Origin: Kitasatospora sp. Root107
GTDB taxonomy: Bacteria > Actinomycetota > Actinomycetes > Streptomycetales > Streptomycetaceae
Direction of reading: 5' to 3'
Assembly (NCBI RefSeq): GCF_001424875.1
Contig: NZ_LMCT01000012.1
Coordinates: 79,766-128,972, forward strand
DNA: 49,207 nucleotides
Made by a program: the position numbers and the translations under genes. The notes beneath the pieces were generated by a model that was not told the DNA's origin, made no database searches, and saw only the letters and a program-made list of their open reading frames with translations. This document shows, in pieces, positions 43,815 to 49,207 of the stretch (position 1 is its first letter; each line of letters starts with the position of its first letter).

Positions 43815-45362
43815 GTGTCTCATTTCAGCCCGCCTGCCCCGGGCGGTGCGGTGACCCCACCCTCACCTGCACCCGCACGCCCGCACGCCGACCCCACCCA
43901 ACTGCTGCGGCTGCTGACACCTCGTGAGACCAAGGCCCTCGCCCTGCTGGCGACCGGCCTGGAAACCCGGGCGATCGCCGAACAGCTCGGCATCTCCCCC
44001 GGCACCGCCCGCACCCACCTGCACCGGGCGATGCGCAAGCTCGGCGTACGCACCCGCGAGGAGGCCACCGCCCTCGCCGGCCGGCTCTCCGCCGCACCGG
44101 TCACCCACCCGGCGCCCGCTCCTGTCGTTGTTCCTGCTCTTGCCCCGGCGCCCACTGCCGTGGCGGCCGGGCCGCTCCCGGTGACCGAACCCCGCCCCAC
44201 GAGCTTCGAGGAGCTCTGCTCACTCACCCACACCCGACTGGTGCAGCAGACCTTCCTGCTCACCGCCTGCCGTCACCGTGCCGTGCACGCGGTGCACCTG
44301 GCCCTGTCGGCCGCCGGGCGCCGTTGGGCCGAGGTGTCCGGGCTGCCGGACCCGGAGGGCTGGGTCCGGGAGTACGCCTTCGAGGCCGCCCAGGCGGTCT
44401 GGCACCGGGGCGGGCCCCGCCGGGCGCACCTGATCAGGCTGCCGCACCGTCAGATCCGGGTGCACCCGCCGTCCGAACTGCCGCCGCGTCCCGACCAGAA
44501 CCGGCTGACGCCGCGCGACCGTGATCTGCTCAAGGCCCTCAAGCGGCTCACCCGGCCGCAGCGCCGAGCGCTGGTGCTGCACGACGCACTCGGGCTGCCC
44601 GCCGTCCGGGTGGCCGCCGAGGTGCAGTCCAGCACCGCCGCCGCGACCGGACGCATCCTCAGCGCCCGGGCCGCACTGGCCCGGACGGTCCCCGCCCTGG
44701 TGGGCCCGGACCCGGCTGATCCGGAGTTCGGCCCCCGCCTCGGCGCCCTGCTGCACCAGGCTGCGGTACACGGCTGCCCCTCGCCCCGGCCGCCCTCCGC
44801 GCGACTGCTCAAGGTCCGGGGCCGGACCCGGGCCGGTCTGGCCACCGCGACCGCCGGGGCGGTCACCCTGGCGATGGCGGCCGCGATCGTGGCGACGCTG
44901 ACCGGCAACGGTCCGTCAGAACTGTTCCGCCCTGCCGAGCTGGGCCCCGGCCAGGTCTGCTCTACGGCCACCAGCGGCAGCGCAGGGCCGGCCGTCCCGA
45001 GCCCCGGCAGTGGGGCCTGGCCGGGGCTGCGCAGTCACTGGTGCGGCCCGGCCCCTGGGCAGTCCATACCTCGCGGCCCCGCTCCGGCTGCCGCTCCTGC
45101 GACTGCTCCTGCCACCGCTCCGACGGCGGCTGCGGCTGCGGCTGCGGCTGCACGGCCGACCGGCCAGGGGTTCCGGCTGGTGACCACGCCGCCCGCTGCG
45201 CCGCCACTGCCATCGCTGCCGGTCACCGTCCCGCCCGCGCCCTGCCCCGCCCTGCGGCTCTGCCCGGGGACGGCCGTCGAACTCCCGGTGGAGCTGCCGG
45301 CCGGTCTAAGCCCGGCGGCCCGGACCGGGAACGCCAGGAGTACTCCGGACCATGCGGCCTGA
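43815..45362 (+). CDS. LuxR-type HTH / sigma-like / transmembrane fusion protein
   Basis: A 515-residue protein of unusual make-up. Residues 33-88 are a LuxR/FixJ helix-turn-helix (LTPRETKALALLATGL, AIAEQLGISPGTARTHLHRA). Residues 130-198 resemble an ECF sigma region-2-like helical bundle (LVQQTFLLTACRHRAVHAVH), and 231-290 a region-4-like helix-turn-helix (LTRPQRRALVLHDALGLPA, VRVAAEVQSSTAAATGRILS). One membrane helix lies at about 341-362 (GLATATAGAVTLAMAAAIVA), then an Ala/Pro-rich tail of 150 residues with four cysteines, presumably outside. Start GTG 43815; a GTG at 43851 is an alternative. I infer a membrane-held DNA-binding protein; no such function is proven. Confidence 0.75.
   Translation: MSHFSPPAPGGAVTPPSPAPARPHADPTQLLRLLTPRETKALALLATGLETRAIAEQLGISPGTARTHLHRAMRKLGVRTREEATALAGRLSAAPVTHPAPAPVVVPALAPAPTAVAAGPLPVTEPRPTSFEELCSLTHTRLVQQTFLLTACRHRAVHAVHLALSAAGRRWAEVSGLPDPEGWVREYAFEAAQAVWHRGGPRRAHLIRLPHRQIRVHPPSELPPRPDQNRLTPRDRDLLKALKRLTRPQRRALVLHDALGLPAVRVAAEVQSSTAAATGRILSARAALARTVPALVGPDPADPEFGPRLGALLHQAAVHGCPSPRPPSARLLKVRGRTRAGLATATAGAVTLAMAAAIVATLTGNGPSELFRPAELGPGQVCSTATSGSAGPAVPSPGSGAWPGLRSHWCGPAPGQSIPRGPAPAAAPATAPATAPTAAAAAAAAARPTGQGFRLVTTPPAAPPLPSLPVTVPPAPCPALRLCPGTAVELPVELPAGLSPAARTGNARSTPDHAA
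45128..45151. repeat. Hexanucleotide repeat in the fusion-protein gene
   Basis: Four perfect copies of GGCTGC encoding part of a run of nine alanines in the extracytoplasmic tail. Prone to slippage. Confidence 0.9.
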
Positions 45363-45370
45363 CGGAACGC

Positions 45371-45408
45371 CGGAGGCCCCCCACCCGGTGTCGGGTGGGG
45401 GGCCTCCG
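45371..45408. terminator. Strong bidirectional terminator
   Basis: A perfect 17-bp GC-rich stem (45371-45387 with 45392-45408) with a GTGT loop, between the convergent fusion-protein and sucD genes. Confidence 0.88.
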
Positions 45409-45424
45409 TGGCGAATGCCGAGCC

Positions 45425-46309
45425 TTACTTGGCGATCAGCTCACGGGCCAGGCGAGCGGTCTCGGACGGCGTCTTGCCGACCTTGACACCGGCGGCCTCG
45501 AGGGCCTCCTTCTTCGCCTGGGCGGTGCCCGAGGAGCCCGAGACGATGGCGCCGGCGTGGCCCATGGTCTTGCCCTCCGGGGCGGTGAAGCCCGCGACGT
45601 AGCCGACGACCGGCTTGGTGACGTGCTCGGCGATGTAGGCCGCCGCACGCTCCTCGGCGTCGCCGCCGATCTCGCCGATCATGACGATGATCTTGGTCTC
45701 CGGGTCCGCCTCGAACGCCGCGAGGGCGTCGATGTGCGTGGTGCCGATGACCGGGTCGCCGCCGATGCCCACGGCCGAGGAGAAGCCGAGGTCACGCAGC
45801 TCGTACATGAGCTGGTAGGTCAGGGTGCCCGACTTGGAGACCAGACCGATCGGACCGGTGGTGGTGATGTCCGCCGGGATGATGCCCGCGTTGGACTGTC
45901 CGGGCGAGATCAGGCCGGGGCAGTTCGGGCCGATGATCCGGGTCTTGTTGCCCTTGGTACCGGCGTACGCCCAGAAGGCGGCCGAGTCGTGGACCGGGAC
46001 ACCCTCGGTGATGACGACCGCGAGGCCGATCTCGGCGTCGATCGCCTCGACGACGGCGTCCTTGGTGAACTTCGGCGGCACGAAGATGACGGTGACATCG
46101 GCACCGGTCTCCTTGATCGCCTCGGCGACGGAGCCGAAGACGGGCACCTCGGTGCCGTCGACGTCAACCGTGGTGCCGGCCTTGCGCGGGTTCACGCCAC
46201 CGACGATCTGGGTGCCCGAGGCGAGCATCCGGCGGGTGTGCTTCATACCCTCGGAGCCGGTCATGCCCTGGACGATGACCTTGCTGTCCTTCGTGAGGAA
46301 GATAGCCAT
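45425..46309 (-). CDS. sucD: Succinate-CoA ligase, alpha subunit
   Basis: A 294-residue subunit of succinyl-CoA synthetase, which makes succinate and nucleoside triphosphate in the TCA cycle. CoA-binding domain: [39 protein letters not shown]. The phosphorylated His is in [20 protein letters not shown] is the ligase-domain loop. ATG at 46309 with AGGA 7 bases before; 16 bases after sucC. Confidence 0.97.
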   Translation of the reverse strand: MAIFLTKDSKVIVQGMTGSEGMKHTRRMLASGTQIVGGVNPRKAGTTVDVDGTEVPVFGSVAEAIKETGADVTVIFVPPKFTKDAVVEAIDAEIGLAVVITEGVPVHDSAAFWAYAGTKGNKTRIIGPNCPGLISPGQSNAGIIPADITTTGPIGLVSKSGTLTYQLMYELRDLGFSSAVGIGGDPVIGTTHIDALAAFEADPETKIIVMIGEIGGDAEERAAAYIAEHVTKPVVGYVAGFTAPEGKTMGHAGAIVSGSSGTAQAKKEALEAAGVKVGKTPSETARLARELIAK

Positions 46310-46325
46310 GATGTAGTCCTCTTCC

Positions 46326-47498
46326 TTACTTGTTGGCCAGCTCGGCGGCGCGGGCAGCCGCACCGTCCATGGTGTCCACCTGCTGCACCAGCGGGTGGTT
46401 GGCGTCGGTCAGGATCTTGCGACCCAGTTCGGCGTTGTTGCCGTCGAGGCGGACGACCAGCGGCTTGGTGACCGCCTCGCCCTTCTCCTCGAGCAGCGCG
46501 AGCGCCTGCACGATGCCGTTGGCGACCGCGTCGCACGCGGTGATGCCACCGAAGACGTTGACGAAGACCGACTTGACGTCGGGGTCGCCCAGGATGATCT
46601 CCAGGCCGTTCGCCATCACCTCGGCGGAGGCGCCGCCACCGATGTCGAGGAAGTTGGCGGGCTTGACGCCGCCGTGCTCCTCGCCGGCGTACGCGACCAC
46701 GTCGAGGGTGCTCATGACGAGACCCGCGCCGTTGCCGATGATGCCGACCTCGCCGTCGAGCTTGACGTAGTTGAGGCCCTTGGCCTTCGCCGCCGCCTCG
46801 AGCGGGTTGGCGGCGGCCTTGTCCTCGAGCTCGGCGTGGTGCGGCTGACGGAACTCGGCGTTCTCGTCCAGCGAGACCTTGCCGTCGAGCGCGATGATCT
46901 TGCCGTCACCGGACTTGATCAGCGGGTTGACCTCGACGAGGAGCGCGTCCTCGGCGATGAAGACCTTCCAGAGCTTCACCAGCACGTCGGCGACCTGGTC
47001 GGCGATCTCGGCCGGGAACTTCGCCGCAGCGACGATCTCGGCGGCCTTCGCCGGGGTGCAGCCCTCGTTGGCGTCGACGGGGATCTTGGCGAGCGCGTCG
47101 GGGTTCTCCTCCGCGACGACCTCGATCTCCACGCCGCCCTCGACGCTGGCCATGGCCAGGAAGGTGCGGTTGGTGCGGTCCAGCAGGAAGGAGACGTAGT
47201 ACTCCTCCTTGATGTCCGCGGTCTGAGCCAGCATCACCTTGTTGACGGTGTGGCCCTTGATGTCCATACCGAGGATCGCCTCGGCCTTGGCGACTGCGTC
47301 GGCCGGGTCGGCGGCGAGCTTGACGCCGCCGGCCTTGCCTCGGCCACCGACCTTCACCTGAGCCTTGACGACGGCGCGTCCGCCGAAACGCTCGGCGATG
47401 GCGCGAGCGGCTTCGGGGGTCTCGATGACGTCCCCGTCAAGCACGGGTACACCGTGCTTGGCGAAGAGGTCCCTCGCCTGGTACTCGAACAGGTCCAC
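46326..47498 (-). CDS. sucC: Succinate-CoA ligase, beta subunit
   Basis: A 390-residue subunit with an ATP-grasp nucleotide-binding domain (about 1-240) starting [38 protein letters not shown] is the nucleotide loop and [20 protein letters not shown] the metal/substrate site. The C-terminal CoA-ligase domain has [21 protein letters not shown] and [19 protein letters not shown] at 47498 with AAGGACG about 8 bases upstream. First gene of sucCD; works with SdhCDAB and Mdh encoded in this window. Confidence 0.97.
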   Translation of the reverse strand: MDLFEYQARDLFAKHGVPVLDGDVIETPEAARAIAERFGGRAVVKAQVKVGGRGKAGGVKLAADPADAVAKAEAILGMDIKGHTVNKVMLAQTADIKEEYYVSFLLDRTNRTFLAMASVEGGVEIEVVAEENPDALAKIPVDANEGCTPAKAAEIVAAAKFPAEIADQVADVLVKLWKVFIAEDALLVEVNPLIKSGDGKIIALDGKVSLDENAEFRQPHHAELEDKAAANPLEAAAKAKGLNYVKLDGEVGIIGNGAGLVMSTLDVVAYAGEEHGGVKPANFLDIGGGASAEVMANGLEIILGDPDVKSVFVNVFGGITACDAVANGIVQALALLEEKGEAVTKPLVVRLDGNNAELGRKILTDANHPLVQQVDTMDGAAARAAELANK

Positions 47499-47882
47499 GT
47501 GTGTTCGTCCTTGTTCGTGGTCGCGGATTGTGTCTCTACGAGCGTGCCACGGCAGGATCTTCGCTGCGGGTCGTCGAGGCTGGGCGGGTACGCAGAGATA
47601 CGGCCTTGCGGCCCACACAGCCACGGGCGCACACGTCAATCAACACGCGCGTCACGTCCGTGTGGCAGGTTATCCCCGGACGACGGGCGTGTTTCGCCCG
47701 GGGCCCGGTCGGCTTTGGTGAGAACCGTCACAACGAGTGCCTCCGGGCGCGCCGCGCGCCCAGCTCACCACCCGTGCGCGGGCCCGGTGAGGCCGTCGGA
47801 AGGTCGGGCCCGGCCGTCGCACGTCCGGGTGAATCGGCCTCAACACTCCGTCAGCTCCCCTGCCTGCTCCGCTCACCCGTCG
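47499..47882. other. Intergenic region upstream of sucCD
   Basis: No gene supported. It should hold the sucC promoter; I saw no convincing hexamer pair. An open frame at 47670-47876 (minus) lacks a ribosome binding site and any protein-like pattern. A short ACACGCGCGT at 47643-47652 resembles, but does not match, the operator core seen elsewhere. Confidence 0.5.
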
Positions 47883-49067
47883 TCAGCTCTCCGGGATCGG
47901 CAGCGGGCGGCGCTCGATCGCGGCAGCCATGATCTCCGGAAAGGCGTCCGGCGTGCAGGCGAAGGCGGGCGCACCGAGTGCGGCCAGCGCTGCGGCGTGC
48001 GCGTGGTCGTAGGCCGGGGCTCCCTCGTCGGAGAGTGCGAGCAGCGCGACGAACTGAACGCCCGACGCCTTCATCGCTGCCACCCGTTTGAGCATCTCGT
48101 CCCGGATGCCGCCCTCGTAGAGGTCGCTGATCAGCACCACCACGGTGTCGGCCGGCCGGGTGATCCGGGACTGGCAGTACGCCAGCGCCCGGTTGATGTC
48201 GGTGCCGCCGCCGAGCTGGGTGGCGAACAGCACGTCCACCGGGTCGGTGAGCTGCTCGGTCAGGTCCACCACCGAAGTGTCGAAGACCACCAGCCGGGTG
48301 GACAGGCTCTTCATCGAGGCCAGCACCGCGCCGAACACCGCCGAGTGCACCACCGAGGGCGCCATCGAGCCCGACTGGTCGACGCAGAGGATCACCTCCT
48401 TCTTCACCGCGCGCTGCGCCCGGGCGTAGCCGACCAGCCGCTCGGGCACCACGGTGCGGTACTCGGGCAGGTAGTTGGTCAGGTTGGCCCGGATGGTGCG
48501 GCCCCAGTCGATGTCCTGGTGCCGGGGACGGTTGACCTTGGCGCTGCGGTCGAGTGCACCGCCGAGGGTGGTCCTGGTCCGGTCGGCGAGCCTGCGCTCC
48601 AGGTCGGCGACCACCTTGCCGACCACCGCACGGGCGGTCTCCCTGGTGGTCTCGGGCAGGGCGTGCTTGAGCGAGAGCAGGGTGCCGACCAGGTGCACGT
48701 CCGGTTCGACGGCCTCCAGCATCTCCGGCTCCAGCAGCAGCCGCTCCAGCCCGAGCCGGGTGATCGCGTCCTGCTGCATCACCTGCACCACCGAGGTCGG
48801 GAAGTACTCCCGGATGTCGCCGAGCCAGCGGGCCACCTGCGGGGCGGAGCCGCCGAGACCGGCCGCCCGGGTCGCACCGGACCGGCCGCCGGGGCCGGCT
48901 GCCTCGGCGCCCCGGTAGAGCGCCGCGAGTGCGCCGTCCATCGCGGCGTCCCGGCCGGTGAGGGTGCAGCCGGTGCCGTCGGAGTCGCCGCCGAGCACCA
49001 GGCGCCAGCGACGGAGCCGGTCCTGCTCGGGGGTGTCGGGGCCGGGGGTGAACTGAGTGGTGGTCAT
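47883..49067 (-). CDS. VWA-domain protein
   Basis: A 394-residue protein. The N-terminal half is helical and unassigned, with RWLGDIREYFPTSVVQVMQQ. The C-terminal half is a von Willebrand A domain with MIDAS residues DQSGSMAPS (about 228), the Thr in GGGTDINRAL (about 283) and the Asp in LISDLYEG (about 308). Such proteins work with MoxR-type AAA ATPases in metal insertion or complex assembly. It overlaps the preceding gene by four bases (ATGA), so it belongs to an operon that continues beyond the window. Confidence 0.88.
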   Translation of the reverse strand: MTTTQFTPGPDTPEQDRLRRWRLVLGGDSDGTGCTLTGRDAAMDGALAALYRGAEAAGPGGRSGATRAAGLGGSAPQVARWLGDIREYFPTSVVQVMQQDAITRLGLERLLLEPEMLEAVEPDVHLVGTLLSLKHALPETTRETARAVVGKVVADLERRLADRTRTTLGGALDRSAKVNRPRHQDIDWGRTIRANLTNYLPEYRTVVPERLVGYARAQRAVKKEVILCVDQSGSMAPSVVHSAVFGAVLASMKSLSTRLVVFDTSVVDLTEQLTDPVDVLFATQLGGGTDINRALAYCQSRITRPADTVVVLISDLYEGGIRDEMLKRVAAMKASGVQFVALLALSDEGAPAYDHAHAAALAALGAPAFACTPDAFPEIMAAAIERRPLPIPES

Positions 49068-49207
49068 CCGGCACTCCTGCGGTCGGTCTGACGGGGAATC
49101 CTGGCCACGGCGGTGGCAGTGGCCGGGGTACTGCTCGGGCTCAGCCCCAGCAGCAGGGTGAGCACCGGCAGGGCGGCGTCGGCGCGTTCGATGTCCAGCT
49201 CGGCGGG
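49064..49207 (-). CDS. C-terminal fragment of gene upstream of the VWA protein (partial)
   Basis: The last 47 residues of an open frame cut by the window edge. It reads PAELDIERADAALPVLTLLL and ends RRSAG, then TGA overlapping the VWA start. Third-position GC is high, so it is coding. By context it could be the large DUF5682-type protein often found before such VWA genes, but this piece is too short to tell. Confidence 0.65.
   Translation of the reverse strand, partial: PAELDIERADAALPVLTLLLGLSPSSTPATATAVARIPRQTDRRSAG

Noticed and set aside
47643..47652. ACACGCGCGT as a fourth copy of the nucleoside operator
   Set aside because: The core ACGCGCGTA is not completed (T followed by C), so the symmetry of the other three sites is lost.
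47670..47876. 68-codon minus open frame upstream of sucC
   Set aside because: No ribosome binding site, Arg/Pro/Gly-rich composition, and it lies where the sucC promoter region is expected.
46395..49091. 898-codon plus-strand open frame
   Set aside because: Antisense to sucC and the VWA gene and spans their intergenic region. No protein-like segments.

Overview
The window is high-GC, single-copy actinobacterial chromosome. Its codon positions, operon set and gene order fit Streptomycetaceae (Streptomyces or Kitasatospora); genus is not decided here. It is mostly core primary metabolism. I saw no rRNA, tRNA, insertion sequence, prophage, CRISPR array or polyketide/nonribosomal peptide genes.

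Layout. 0-3.1 kb: a LysR regulator divergent from an MFS exporter across a clear dyad, a broken Uma2-type gene and a small membrane protein. 3.1-10.4 kb: a nucleoside uptake and salvage locus on the minus strand (lipoprotein BMP receptor, ABC ATPase, two permeases, cytidine deaminase, thymidine phosphorylase). 10.4-14.5 kb: an M20 amidohydrolase, a stand-alone methylmalonyl-CoA-mutase-type large subunit and a short-chain dehydrogenase. 14.5-19.1 kb: a 16-bp tandem repeat, an OHCU decarboxylase (ureide pathway) probably starting at CTG, and the sdhCDAB operon ending in a strong hairpin. 19.1-23.2 kb: envelope proteins (secreted FG-GAP-like protein, SCO4848-type membrane protein, D,D-carboxypeptidase, BrkB/YihY protein). 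23.3-32.1 kb: a surface-glycopolymer locus with a methyltransferase, a family-2 glycosyltransferase and two related CDP-glycerol glycerophosphotransferases. 32.1-37.2 kb: RNA ligase-like protein, trpS, a CBS/CorC protein, mdh, DUF3017 and folD. 37.4-39.0 kb: three small membrane proteins. 39.1-47.5 kb: purH-purN, a membrane protein, PerM/DUF6350, an unusual LuxR/sigma-like/transmembrane fusion, and sucCD. 47.9-49.2 kb: a VWA protein and the end of the gene before it.

How the parts fit. sdhCDAB, mdh and sucCD are TCA-cycle genes. deoA, cdd, the BMP/ABC transporter and purNH handle nucleosides and purines. A near-palindromic motif with core ACGCGCGTA occurs three times: before the BMP gene, before deoA, and between purN and its divergent neighbour. 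I infer a shared nucleoside/purine regulator. Other notable points are two genes whose best ribosome binding sites point to non-standard start codons (ATC and CTG), a TCTCGA-type dyad before mdh, and the membrane-anchored double-helix-turn-helix protein at 43.8-45.4 kb.
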